Assembly (NCBI RefSeq): GCF_023715225.1
Contig: NZ_JAMBNS010000006.1
Location: 1 to 64,000 of the forward strand
Length of the DNA: 64,000 nucleotides
Source of the DNA: Robertmurraya korlensis
Lineage (GTDB): Bacteria; Bacillota; Bacilli; Bacillales; Cytobacillaceae
Direction of reading: 5' to 3'
The notes beneath the pieces were generated by a model that was not told where the DNA came from, did no database searches, and worked only from the letters and a program-made list of their open reading frames with translations. This document shows, one piece after another, positions 44,497 to 52,953 of this stretch. Within the stretch, counting starts at the first letter, position 1; the number at the start of each line of letters is the position of its first letter. Made by a program: the position numbers and the translations under genes.

Positions 44497-45423
44497 TTAA
44501 TCTCCCCAAAGTCTCCACCAGCTGCGCTTTTTTGAGGTTTTTGCTGCGGCCGCTTCACGGAAAGCTGAAACCAAATCTTGAAATCCTTCTTCACGTTGAT
44601 GAATATGACTAGTGAATTCTTGGAGCTCGTGAATAGACTCTCTGAGCTGCTGTTGATCCTCATGCAAAGAAAAGGCAACTGTTCGAACATCATTTTTAAC
44701 GTCTGCTACGGTTTGCGACACTGCTGATAGAAGCTGATCATTTTCGGTTTGTACAGCATGGTTCATTTGTTCAATTTTTTGTTCAATGGTCTCAGAGGTT
44801 GCTTTCGAATGTTTCGCAATGGTTTCTGATAATGTTCCGAAGGTTTCAGAGGTATATTTCGAATTAGAATGAATCGCTTCAGTCAATACTTGCATGTCAG
44901 CTTTTCGCTTATCGTTTGATCTTTGAATAGACTTTGAAAGGTCAATGACTGTTTGTAAAGATGAATTTGCTAACTCGTGTTTGATTTCATCCATAAGGAT
45001 CGAACGTTGCTCTAACATCTCTCGCCTTACTTCGTGAATCACACCATCTTTTAAGATTTGAAGGCTAGCTTGAATGTCAGTTAATTGTAACGAGTACTCG
45101 TTTGTTTTTTCTGTTTCTGCTACATCTGTCGTTGCCAACATCATTTCGAATGACTCGGAGGCAGGTTCTGAAGGTGATTGTAAGTGTTTCTCTAGAAGGG
45201 TTCGAATCATTCCCTTGCCCACATTTTGAGCTCTCATAGCTGAAATTTTTTCTAATAGTTTAATTTCAACACTTGTATAGTATCGCGCACCTTGCTTTGT
45301 ACGCGGAATGACTAAAAGTCCACTTAAATCTTTTTCCCACTGTCTAATTGTTCCAGAAGGAATTCCAAGTAGTTTTGATACCTCTTGGATGGAATAGGCT
45401 CTTGTAATTTCATGATTTATCAT
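44497..45423 (-). CDS. MerR-type DNA-binding protein with long coiled coil
   Basis: A 308-residue protein. Residues about 8-75 form a MerR helix-turn-helix (YSIQEVSKLLGIPSGTIRQWEK). There is no ligand-binding cysteine region; instead residues about 105-285 are predominantly helical coiled coil, and the C-terminus is basic and tryptophan-rich (KKRSWWRLWGD), as in DUF3967 proteins. The layout recalls RacA, which joins chromosome and membrane in sporulation, but the lengths differ. A structural chromosome- or membrane-linked role is inference. Confidence 0.75.
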   Translation of the reverse strand: MINHEITRAYSIQEVSKLLGIPSGTIRQWEKDLSGLLVIPRTKQGARYYTSVEIKLLEKISAMRAQNVGKGMIRTLLEKHLQSPSEPASESFEMMLATTDVAETEKTNEYSLQLTDIQASLQILKDGVIHEVRREMLEQRSILMDEIKHELANSSLQTVIDLSKSIQRSNDKRKADMQVLTEAIHSNSKYTSETFGTLSETIAKHSKATSETIEQKIEQMNHAVQTENDQLLSAVSQTVADVKNDVRTVAFSLHEDQQQLRESIHELQEFTSHIHQREEGFQDLVSAFREAAAAKTSKKRSWWRLWGD

Positions 45424-45585
45424 AGTGACGTTCCTTTCTTATAAAAATTTAGTGAGGTGCTATTATTAACTGTTATTCTCTATGAAACTAGTTAGATTCC
45501 TGCCATAAGACAAAAGCTATCAAAACTAGTGTTCTTTCCCTAAAAGCTGAGGGAAAGTTTGGTATTTTGCGATTAGAGAGTCGAA

Positions 45586-45639
45586 ATGAATAAAAAACCT
45601 CGAAAAAAGAAGGTAGAAACTGTAAGGGTCAATCGCTAA
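45586..45639 (+). CDS. Possible 17-residue basic peptide
   Basis: ATG at 45586 opens a frame for a very basic peptide (MNKKPRKKKVETVRVNR), preceded by AGAGAG, a weak ribosome site. It lies 40 bp before the reductase gene. It may be a leader peptide or chance. Confidence 0.25.
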   Translation: MNKKPRKKKVETVRVNR

Positions 45640-45678
45640 ACTAAAAGTAGAGTCAAAGAAAAACGGGGAGGGTAAGGG

Positions 45679-46659
45679 ATGAAAGCGATCGTATTACGTG
45701 AGCAAGGCGGACCAGAGCAATTTCGACTAGAGGAAGTAGAGAAGCCGATACCGAATACTCATGAAGTTCTTGTAAAGTTAAAGGCGTCAGCTTTGAACCG
45801 TCGTGATATATATGTTCGAATGGGACAATATCCAGGAATTAAGATACCTGCAATACCAGGAGCTGATGGGGCTGGGGTGTTAGAAGACGGTTCTGAAGTC
45901 ATAATCTATCCTGCATTAAATTGGGGAGAAAATGAAAACTTCTATTCAAAAGGGTTTCATATTATTGGTGTTCCTTCAGATGGAACCTTTGCTGAATACA
46001 TAAAAGTACCTAAAGAAAATATATTCCCCAAGCCCGCATACCTTAGCTGGGAAGAAGCTGCAGCGCTCCCATTAGGAGGGTTAACAGCCTACCGTGCATT
46101 ATTTACTAGAGGAAAACTTCAAGAAGGTGAGACTGTATTAATTCCTGGGATTGGTGGTGGAGTGGCAACCTTTCTTCTACAAATGGCTGTTGCTGTAAAA
46201 GCAAAAGTATTTGTTACGTCTAGTAGCAACGAGAAGATTAGAAATGCGATAAGCATGGGAGCTACTGGTGGTGTAAATTATAAAGAAGAAGGTTGGGATC
46301 GGCTACTTAAGGAAAAAATGAAAGATTCGGCAGATCTTATTGTTGATAGTGTGGGAGGCTCTAGTTTTTCTAAACTAATCAATGTAGTAAGTAATGGTGG
46401 AAGAATTGTAAGCTTCGGAGCAACTGCTGGACCAATCCCAGAAATCGTCATGCCAAAAATATTTTTTAAACACTTGGATATACTTGGTTCCACCATGGGT
46501 TCACCAAAAGATTTTACGAATATGCTGAAACTGTATGAAGACTATCAATTACGCCCGGCTATAGATTCGGTTTATTCTTTAGAAGAAATACAACAAGCCC
46601 AAGATCGAATAGAAAAAGGGAGCAATTTTGGAAAAGTTGTGTTGAAGATATCCAGTTAA
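45679..46659 (+). CDS. Medium-chain zinc-type/quinone oxidoreductase
   Basis: A 326-residue MDR enzyme. The N-terminal GroES-like domain has ALNRRDIYVRMGQYPG and PGADGAGV; the Rossmann domain has IPGIGGGVATFLLQMA, a variant of the nucleotide-binding glycine motif. The structural zinc cysteines are absent and the first zinc-ligand position holds Asn-Arg-Arg-Asp, so a zinc-free quinone-reductase-like enzyme of the YogA type is likely. NAD(P)H dependence expected; substrate unknown. Confidence 0.87.
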   Translation: MKAIVLREQGGPEQFRLEEVEKPIPNTHEVLVKLKASALNRRDIYVRMGQYPGIKIPAIPGADGAGVLEDGSEVIIYPALNWGENENFYSKGFHIIGVPSDGTFAEYIKVPKENIFPKPAYLSWEEAAALPLGGLTAYRALFTRGKLQEGETVLIPGIGGGVATFLLQMAVAVKAKVFVTSSSNEKIRNAISMGATGGVNYKEEGWDRLLKEKMKDSADLIVDSVGGSSFSKLINVVSNGGRIVSFGATAGPIPEIVMPKIFFKHLDILGSTMGSPKDFTNMLKLYEDYQLRPAIDSVYSLEEIQQAQDRIEKGSNFGKVVLKISS

Positions 46660-46681
46660 GTTATAGCTATTTTTGCATAAG

Positions 46682-46718
46682 AAATACTCTCATTTTAACA
46701 AAATGAGAGTATTTTTTT
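46682..46718 (+). terminator. Terminator of the oxidoreductase gene
   Basis: A 15-bp stem (AAATACTCTCATTTT with its complement) around a 3-nt loop and a run of seven T. Confidence 0.93.
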
Positions 46719-46769
46719 ATTTTTTTTAAAAAACTCTTCTAATTTTTGGGCATTTAAAATATAATTCAA

Positions 46770-46810
46770 CTGTACCATCTGTATTACGATTAATAGTACA
46801 CTAGGTACAG
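46770..46810. promoter_or_regulatory. Inverted repeat upstream of the GntR operon, candidate operator
   Basis: CTGTACC (46770-46776) and GGTACAG (46804-46810) are perfect 7-bp arms 27 bp apart, centred just before the GntR gene. AGTACACT lies between them. TATAAT at 46760-46765 may be the -10. This is the expected place for autoregulation by the encoded GntR protein. Confidence 0.5.
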
Positions 46811-46824
46811 ATTGGAGGATGACC

Positions 46825-47223
46825 ATGTTTGAGCTAGATATAAGAAGTCGAAAGCCGATATATGAGCAGCTGGTAGACAAGTTAAAAGAGCTTATTATAA
46901 GTGAAGTTATGAAAGCGGATGAACAGCTACCGTCCGTTCGGGTAATGGCACAGCAACTGACGATAAACCCGAATACCATTCAAAAAGCTTATCGAGAGCT
47001 TGAGGTTCAAGGATATATTTATTCAATCAAAGGAAAGGGGAGCTTTGTGAGTCCGGATACTCCAAAGCAAAACAGTGAAAAAATGAAGACAATTAAAACT
47101 GAGTTAATAAAACTTTTGTCAGAAGCTATGTATCTTGGAATCACAAGTGATCAACTCGTTGAGATCATTAAGGAAGTGGAATCCACAATAGGGGGAGGCA
47201 GTAAGAGTGATTCAATTCAGTAA
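46825..47223 (+). CDS. GntR-family regulator, YtrA subfamily
   Basis: About 132 residues: an N-terminal winged helix (RKPIYEQLVDKLKELIISE, then EQLPSVRVMAQQLTINPNTIQKAYRELE, about 8-60) and a short helical tail of about 45 residues. This short-tail form is the YtrA subfamily, which represses adjacent ABC transporter operons and responds to cell-wall antibiotics in B. subtilis. ATG at 46825 follows GGAGGATGACC; the ATG at 46819 lies in that site. Its end overlaps the next gene by 17 bp. Confidence 0.9.
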   Translation: MFELDIRSRKPIYEQLVDKLKELIISEVMKADEQLPSVRVMAQQLTINPNTIQKAYRELEVQGYIYSIKGKGSFVSPDTPKQNSEKMKTIKTELIKLLSEAMYLGITSDQLVEIIKEVESTIGGGSKSDSIQ

Positions 47224-48106
47224 GGTAAGTAAATCCTTTGAAGGAACCGATGCAGTTGAAAATATAAGCCTCCATATTCAAAAGGGATCAATATATGGTT
47301 TGCTGGGAACAAATGGAGCGGGGAAAACTACTTTATTAAAGCTTTTAGCTGGAATTTATGTTCCTGACAACGGATCTGTATTGGTTGAGGAGAGCTCCGT
47401 ATTTGAAAATAGTTACATAAAACAGAGAGTATTTTTTATTCCTGACCAACCATTCTTCTTTTCACAATATTCCCTTGCTGATATTGCGAAGTTTTATCAG
47501 AAAATTTACCATAACTGGAATCAAGAGAGATATAAATTACTAGTGGATGCATTTAAAATTGATGAAAAAAGAAAACTTCATAAATTTTCAAAAGGTGTCC
47601 AAAGGCAAGCAGCGTTTATTCTAGCTTTGTCCTCCATGCCTGATATCCTTCTTTTAGATGAGCCTATGGATGGACTCGATCCAGTGGTACGGAAAAATAT
47701 TAAAAGTTTAATAATTGAAGATGTCGCTTCAAGGGAAATGACTGTTCTTATCTCTTCCCATAATTTGCGCGAGGTAGAAGACATATGTGATTATATTGGC
47801 ATTTTGCATAAAGGAGAGCTATTGATTGAGAAGGAACTAGATGACTTAAAGTCCGACACACATAAAATCCAAGTAGCATTCAAGGAAAATGTCCCGGAGA
47901 ATCTATTTACTGGTGTTAAACTTTTGCATCAAGAGAAAAGAGGAAGTGTCTTTATCTGTATTGTTAAAGGAAAAGAAGCGGAAATAGTAGATAAAGTCAT
48001 GAAATATCAACCTGTAATTCTCGATATTCTCCCACTAACATTAGAAGAAATTTTTATTTATGAAATGGAGGGTGTCGGATATGCCATTAAAAACATCTTT
48101 GCTTAA
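47207..48106 (+). CDS. ABC transporter ATPase (YtrB-like)
   Basis: A 299-residue ATP-binding subunit. Walker A is GTNGAGKTT, the signature is the degenerate FSKGVQRQ instead of LSGGQ, and Walker B is LLLDEPMDGLDP. A degenerate signature of this kind is common in YtrB/CcmA-like ATPases. GTG start at 47207, 8 nt after GGGAGG. Overlaps both neighbours, so it is translationally coupled. Confidence 0.88.
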   Translation: MIQFSKVSKSFEGTDAVENISLHIQKGSIYGLLGTNGAGKTTLLKLLAGIYVPDNGSVLVEESSVFENSYIKQRVFFIPDQPFFFSQYSLADIAKFYQKIYHNWNQERYKLLVDAFKIDEKRKLHKFSKGVQRQAAFILALSSMPDILLLDEPMDGLDPVVRKNIKSLIIEDVASREMTVLISSHNLREVEDICDYIGILHKGELLIEKELDDLKSDTHKIQVAFKENVPENLFTGVKLLHQEKRGSVFICIVKGKEAEIVDKVMKYQPVILDILPLTLEEIFIYEMEGVGYAIKNIFA

Positions 48107-50072
48107 CCCTGAGATATTAAAGTTAATGCTTAGAAGCTCAGGCTGGGTATCTATTATTTATTTTATTGTATTGTTGTTTGCTATCCCATTTGAAATATTA
48201 GCCAGGACTACACAAGAACGTTTGACGTTTGAAGCCATGAATGTATTTCAATACAATATGGAACTTCAATATATTTTACTAGGATCCGTTCCTGTTTTAT
48301 TGCCATTGTTCTTATTCCACTTTATGCAATCAAAACAAAGTTCAGATCTTATTCATAGTTTACCAATAAAAAGAGAAACGTTATTCCATCAATACACCCT
48401 TTTTGGTTGGTTAATGGTAAATTTACCAGTCGTTGTGATTGCAATGATTGTTCTCGTTCAGCGAAGTGTTTTGGATCTCCAATCTATTTTAGTAATTGAC
48501 TCTATTTTTTATTGGTTAGGGATGACAATTCTTTTTAATACGATCATATATATTAGTACAGTGTTTATCGGCATGATCACAGGTATTTCGATTGTTCAGG
48601 GAATTCTATCGTATATATTTTTGCTTCTGCCAGCTGGGTTATTTGTATTAAGCGCATTTAATCTTCAGTTTTTTATGTTTGGTTTTCCTGATAGTTATCA
48701 TTTAAATGGAAAAGTGCAATATTTATCTCCGTTAACCCTGATAGAAGGAATACAAGATATTTCTAATGGAATGCTTTTAGGGATTTATACTGGTATTTCT
48801 GTATTATTGTATTTTCTTAGTTTAGTGCTTTATAAAAAGAGAAAGCCGGAGTCTGTGTCCCAAGCGGTTATTTTCCCAATTTTAAAACCAATTTTGAAAT
48901 TTGGTATGACTGTTTGCTGTGCATTATTGGCAGCAGCTTACTTCGGTGACGACTATCGTGGGTTATCGGAAGCCTGGATATTTTTCGGTTATCTTTTTGG
49001 ATCCTTTTTTGGTTATGTACTAGCTGAAATCCTACTCCATAAAACATGGAGGGTCTTTGGTCATCTTAAAGGCTATCTATACTATGGTGGTATTTTAATA
49101 GTTATCATTGCTATTTTTCAGTTTGATCTCACTAACTATGAGAACCGAATCCCAGAGATAGAGGATATTCAAAGAGTGCATTTAAGCGATGGGCCGTATC
49201 TTTATTTGAATCCTGAGCAAAGTGGCTTCACAAAAGATACCTTCTACTTAAATGAAAACAACAATATTCAATTAGTTCATGATTTGCATAAACAAATTAT
49301 TTCTAATAAAGATAGTAAAAAAACATTAGATGAACCATACGAAACCGCCTTTTTTGTGTATGAGTTAAAGAACGGAAAGAAATTGGTTCGTGAATACGAT
49401 ATAAACAAGGATGATTATTTGGCATTTTACAAACCTATTCATGAATCAAAAGAATATAAAGAAGTAAGCTATCCAGTGTTCAATTTAACAACGGATGAAA
49501 TTAACATGATAACAATTGAGTCAATGGGGTATAAAAATGATCGTGCGGTCATTGCTGAGAAAGCTGATATCAAGGAAGTTTTATCTATTATAAAGGAAGA
49601 TATATTAGCCTCCACTTATGAGGAGATGTACAGCTCAAACTCTTTTCAGTCTCATATTTCCTTTTCCTTGAATAATAGTAAGGAATACTATGGATACGCA
49701 GATATACCTGCCTTAGCTACCTACAAAAGGCTTGAAAATTGGTTAGTCGAGAAAGAACTGCATGATAATGCCTTTATTTCGGAGGAGGACATTGATTATG
49801 CTGTGGTTCTAGAAAAAGAGGATCTTGAAATTAATCATGAGGGATATTCGAACCATGAAGTTTTTACTAATATGAATAATCATTCAAACGTGAGAACTTT
49901 CAAAACGAAAGAGGAAATAAAAGAAATGATGGATATTACAGAAGATGCTTATTTACCAGACAGTAAAAAGACATATGTAGTCGCCTATAAATTTAAAGGT
50001 CAACAGGACCCATATTTAGGAACGTTTGATAAAAGCGATGCTCCTGCATTTGTAAATGAAATGTTTAAATAA
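48081..50072 (+). CDS. ABC permease with large C-terminal extracytoplasmic domain
   Basis: About 663 residues. The first 350 contain roughly ten membrane helices in ABC-2 style, including FHFMQSKQSSDLIHSLPIKRE, the block conserved in YtrC/D-type permeases. The remaining 300 residues are soluble and highly charged, with no signal or helix after about residue 360, and match the DUF6449-type arrangement as far as I recall. The domain is predicted to face outside. ATG at 48081 follows GGAGGG; it overlaps the ATPase by 26 bp. Confidence 0.78.
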   Translation: MPLKTSLLNPEILKLMLRSSGWVSIIYFIVLLFAIPFEILARTTQERLTFEAMNVFQYNMELQYILLGSVPVLLPLFLFHFMQSKQSSDLIHSLPIKRETLFHQYTLFGWLMVNLPVVVIAMIVLVQRSVLDLQSILVIDSIFYWLGMTILFNTIIYISTVFIGMITGISIVQGILSYIFLLLPAGLFVLSAFNLQFFMFGFPDSYHLNGKVQYLSPLTLIEGIQDISNGMLLGIYTGISVLLYFLSLVLYKKRKPESVSQAVIFPILKPILKFGMTVCCALLAAAYFGDDYRGLSEAWIFFGYLFGSFFGYVLAEILLHKTWRVFGHLKGYLYYGGILIVIIAIFQFDLTNYENRIPEIEDIQRVHLSDGPYLYLNPEQSGFTKDTFYLNENNNIQLVHDLHKQIISNKDSKKTLDEPYETAFFVYELKNGKKLVREYDINKDDYLAFYKPIHESKEYKEVSYPVFNLTTDEINMITIESMGYKNDRAVIAEKADIKEVLSIIKEDILASTYEEMYSSNSFQSHISFSLNNSKEYYGYADIPALATYKRLENWLVEKELHDNAFISEEDIDYAVVLEKEDLEINHEGYSNHEVFTNMNNHSNVRTFKTKEEIKEMMDITEDAYLPDSKKTYVVAYKFKGQQDPYLGTFDKSDAPAFVNEMFK

Positions 50073-50101
50073 TGGATTACGAGGAAAGGGAGGGAGTGAT
50101 C

Positions 50102-50623
50102 ATGAATGAGGAATTATCGAAGGAAGATATGATGACGATTTGTTTTAGTCATCAAAAACTTCTCTTTCATATCGCCTTCGGTATCACAAGAGATTACCAC
50201 TTAGCACAAGACGTAGTACAAGAAACGTTTTTAAAAGCATTTCGGAAAATAGATACCATTGTTGATGAGGCAAAGCTCCGCTCATGGTTAGCCTCAATTA
50301 CTTCAAGAACAGCAATTGATTTTGTAAGAAAAGAAAAAAGAAGAAAAGAAGTACTTGAAACGGAAACCACTTACCAAGAGGTTGCATCTCATAAAAATGT
50401 GGAAGAAGAAGTGAATTCCTTGTTATTACAGAATGAGATTACAAAAGCCTTTGATGTACTTAATGCCAATCAAAAATCTGTGCTTCATTTAAAAGTTGTC
50501 GAAGGAATGAAGGAAAAAGAAATTGCCGAAGCCTTGCATCTTAATCAAAACAATGTCAAAACCGTGTTATATCGAGCGAGAAAAAAATTATCCATGTATT
50601 TAGAAGAAAAAAACTATGCATAG
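50102..50623 (+). CDS. ECF-type RNA polymerase sigma factor
   Basis: About 173 residues. Region 2 (FRKIDTIVDEAKLRSWLASITSRTAIDFVRKEKRRKE) and region 4 (LKVVEGMKEKEIAEALHLNQNNVKTVLYRARKKL) are both complete. ATG at 50102 follows GGGAGGGAGTGATC; the frame from 50072 is only an extension. ECF genes normally precede a membrane anti-sigma gene; here the next gene is convergent and unrelated, so the anti-sigma is absent or lies elsewhere. Co-transcription with the ABC operon is expected since no terminator intervenes. Confidence 0.88.
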   Translation: MNEELSKEDMMTICFSHQKLLFHIAFGITRDYHLAQDVVQETFLKAFRKIDTIVDEAKLRSWLASITSRTAIDFVRKEKRRKEVLETETTYQEVASHKNVEEEVNSLLLQNEITKAFDVLNANQKSVLHLKVVEGMKEKEIAEALHLNQNNVKTVLYRARKKLSMYLEEKNYA

Positions 50624-50645
50624 CATGCAAGAAATATTAAGAAGG

Positions 50646-50678
50646 AACGTTACTGCCCTATAGCAGTAACGTTTTTAG
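50646..50678. terminator. Bidirectional terminator
   Basis: AACGTTACTGC and GCAGTAACGTT with a 6-nt loop and a T-run, between convergent genes. Confidence 0.88.
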
Positions 50679-51121
50679 TTTTTCTTTCGAGGATCTGACT
50701 CTTCCGCAAATTCTGTACCAAACGCTAGCTTCTGAGACGTACGTAGAGGTCTTTTCCTCTCTGTAGTAGTCGGTGCTTCAAACCGCCCTAAAAGAAATAA
50801 ATGGACAAACACTTCAGATATTCCAATCAATGTTGCTGCTATAATACTTCCCCATGCAATCTGTTCATAGCTGTGTAGAAGAATATTTCCAAAAATCCAC
50901 ACAATTCCATAGACAGTGAAAAAATCGATGATAACAGCGGCACGGTTACCAACCCTTGGCAAGATTATTTTATCTCCAATGAAATAAGAAACTATAGTAA
51001 CCAAAATACTGAATGACAAGACTTCAGTTACTCCTGCTTCAAAGAACAGGTCAAAGGCAACGGTAAATATAATTATACAGACAATGAACTTAAGAAGAAT
51101 GATTCGAAAATTTGTACGCAT
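50675..51121 (-). CDS. DUF2512 (YndM-like) membrane protein
   Basis: About 148 residues with four membrane helices and a basic, hydrophilic tail of 35 residues (KRPLRTSQKLAFGTEFAEES). This layout fits the DUF2512/YndM family, found in spore-formers and with no known activity. ATG at 51121 is 8 nt after AAGGAG. Confidence 0.8.
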   Translation of the reverse strand: MRTNFRIILLKFIVCIIIFTVAFDLFFEAGVTEVLSFSILVTIVSYFIGDKIILPRVGNRAAVIIDFFTVYGIVWIFGNILLHSYEQIAWGSIIAATLIGISEVFVHLFLLGRFEAPTTTERKRPLRTSQKLAFGTEFAEESDPRKKN

Positions 51122-51223
51122 AGCTTTCACTCCTTTTTACATATTGTAAACGTAAGTTCATATTCCATGCGCCAGAGGAAAAGAAACATGAAAAAACGGA
51201 TATGTCCTCTCTAAAAATACATT

Positions 51224-51245
51224 TGTCCATCTAATGAGGAAAAAA
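51224..51245 (+). repeat. Possible decayed copy of the intergenic repeat
   Basis: TGTCCATCTAATGAGGAAAA matches the first 20-odd bases of copy B at about four of five positions; the GTGTCTGACACC part is absent. It lies 4 bp before the aspartokinase promoter. Confidence 0.3.
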
Positions 51246-51248
51246 TGC

Positions 51249-51277
51249 TTGATTCTTTACTACTTTGAAGCGATAAT
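51249..51277 (+). promoter_or_regulatory. Promoter of the aspartokinase gene
   Basis: TTGATT (51249-51254), a 17-bp spacer and GATAAT (51272-51277). The leader to the start codon is only about 30 nt, so no lysine riboswitch is present. Confidence 0.6.
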
Positions 51278-51310
51278 AAATATAAATTTTATTTATCAGG
51301 GGATGTTTAC

Positions 51311-52672
51311 ATGAAGGTAGCAAAATTCGGAGGATCATCTTTAGCAAATGGAGAGCAGTTACAAAAAGTATTTCAAATCGTCACAGCTGATCCTAGCCGA
51401 AAGGTAATTGTTGTATCAGCACCAGGTAAGAGAAAATCAGATGATATAAAAGTGACCGACTTGTTGATACATTGCGCAGAGCAGGGATTAAATGGTGAAG
51501 ATACAAGTGCTACACTTGAGCAAATAATTGATCGTTACGATAGTATTGTTAAGGAACTCCATCTCTCATTAGATATTACAGAAGAGATTACAGACACACT
51601 ACACTCTTTATTATCTGCAGATAAGTCCAATCCAGACCATTATATGGAGGCTCTGAAAGCAGCTGGTGAAGACAATAATGCAAAATTAGTTGCGAAGTTC
51701 TTTCAATCAAAAGGAGTGCAGGCAAAATACATCAATCCAAAGGACGCTGGATTGTTTGTTACTGATGAGACAGGAAATGCTCAAGTACTACAGGAATCTT
51801 ATGACAATTTATATAAACTACGAGAAGAAGAGGGGATTTTAATCTTCCCTGGATTTTTCGGGTATACAAAAGATGGAAATGTTGTAACCTTTTCGAGAAG
51901 CGGTTCCGACATTACAGGTTCAATCTTAGCGAATGGTATAAAAGCAGATTTGTATGAAAACTTTACAGACGTAGATGCTGTTTATTCAGTAAATCCCAAT
52001 CTTGTCCAAGACCCAAAAGAAATAAAAGAACTAACTTACCGTGAAATGAGAGAACTTTCTTACGCTGGCTTTTCTGTTTTTCACGATGAAGCATTAATTC
52101 CAGCTTTTAGGGCAGGAATTCCAGTGCAGGTGAAAAACACGAATAACCCGCTCTCACCAGGGACTTTAATTGTTCATGAGCGCAGTGTTCAAAATGGTCC
52201 TGTAACAGGAATTGCAAGTGATAAAGGCTTTTGTAGCATTTATGTAGGAAAATATTTAATGAACAGAGAAATTGGCTTTGGAAGTAGATTATTAAGAATA
52301 TTAGAAGAACATGGTATGTCTTATGAGCACACACCATCAGGAATTGATGATATTTCTGTTATTTTACGTCAGGACCAAATGGATTACGAAACAGAACAAC
52401 GTATTGTTAACCTTATTCTCACAGAGTTGCATGCAGATGAAGTGAAGGTTGAACACGACTTGGCTTTAATCATGATTGTTGGAGAAGGTATGAGACAAAA
52501 TGTTGGAACAACGGCAAGAGCTGCTAAGGCACTCGCCGATGCTGGTGTGAATATTGAGATGATTAACCAAGGGTCGTCTGAAGTGAGCATGATGTTTGGG
52601 GTAAAAGAAGCCGATGAAAAGCATGCAGTTAAGGCACTTTATAATGAATTCTTTGTCGGTGTACCGGTATAA
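51311..52672 (+). CDS. yclM: Aspartokinase III
   Basis: A 453-residue single-chain aspartokinase of the YclM (ThrD) type. The ATP-binding KFGGSSLAN motif begins at residue 5 and SRSGSDITGSILA marks the aspartate site; two ACT domains follow (about 305-450, including GEGMRQNVGTTARAAKAL). It phosphorylates aspartate for threonine, methionine and lysine synthesis. B. subtilis YclM is inhibited by lysine plus threonine; that may apply here. Single-gene unit. Confidence 0.93.
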   Translation: MKVAKFGGSSLANGEQLQKVFQIVTADPSRKVIVVSAPGKRKSDDIKVTDLLIHCAEQGLNGEDTSATLEQIIDRYDSIVKELHLSLDITEEITDTLHSLLSADKSNPDHYMEALKAAGEDNNAKLVAKFFQSKGVQAKYINPKDAGLFVTDETGNAQVLQESYDNLYKLREEEGILIFPGFFGYTKDGNVVTFSRSGSDITGSILANGIKADLYENFTDVDAVYSVNPNLVQDPKEIKELTYREMRELSYAGFSVFHDEALIPAFRAGIPVQVKNTNNPLSPGTLIVHERSVQNGPVTGIASDKGFCSIYVGKYLMNREIGFGSRLLRILEEHGMSYEHTPSGIDDISVILRQDQMDYETEQRIVNLILTELHADEVKVEHDLALIMIVGEGMRQNVGTTARAAKALADAGVNIEMINQGSSEVSMMFGVKEADEKHAVKALYNEFFVGVPV

Positions 52673-52685
52673 AGTAAGGCACGAG

Positions 52686-52716
52686 AGAAGCATGAATATT
52701 CATGCTTCTTTTTTTG
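52686..52716 (+). terminator. Terminator of the aspartokinase gene
   Basis: AGAAGCATGAAT and its complement form a self-palindromic stem followed by seven T. Confidence 0.9.
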
Positions 52717-52767
52717 AAATAATATTCTTGTTTTAGTTTAAAATAAATGAAAATCAAGAGGTCAGAT

Positions 52768-52884
52768 ATGCTCGAACAAACGGGAATTCATTGGGTCATA
52801 TTAATTAGTGTATTTATCCTTACTGCTATCGGAGTATTAGTAATCTTACGAAAGAATACACTAAATCATTGGCATGAGAGATAA
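52768..52884 (+). CDS. Possible 38-residue single-helix membrane protein
   Basis: ATG at 52768 is preceded by AAGAGGTCAGAT. The product has one hydrophobic helix (WVILISVFILTAIGVLVIL) between short polar ends. It lies 69 bp upstream of the CorC-type gene on the same strand and may be co-transcribed. No family recognised. Confidence 0.45.
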   Translation: MLEQTGIHWVILISVFILTAIGVLVILRKNTLNHWHER

Positions 52885-52953
52885 CATGATAGTGGCAAAA
52901 TGAATAGGAATTTGGTAATGTTATACTCATCATATTTGTTTGGAGGATGGTTT

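Noticed and set aside
51278-51310. Lysine riboswitch before aspartokinase
   Set aside because: The leader after the promoter is only about 30 nt, far too short for a lysine aptamer.
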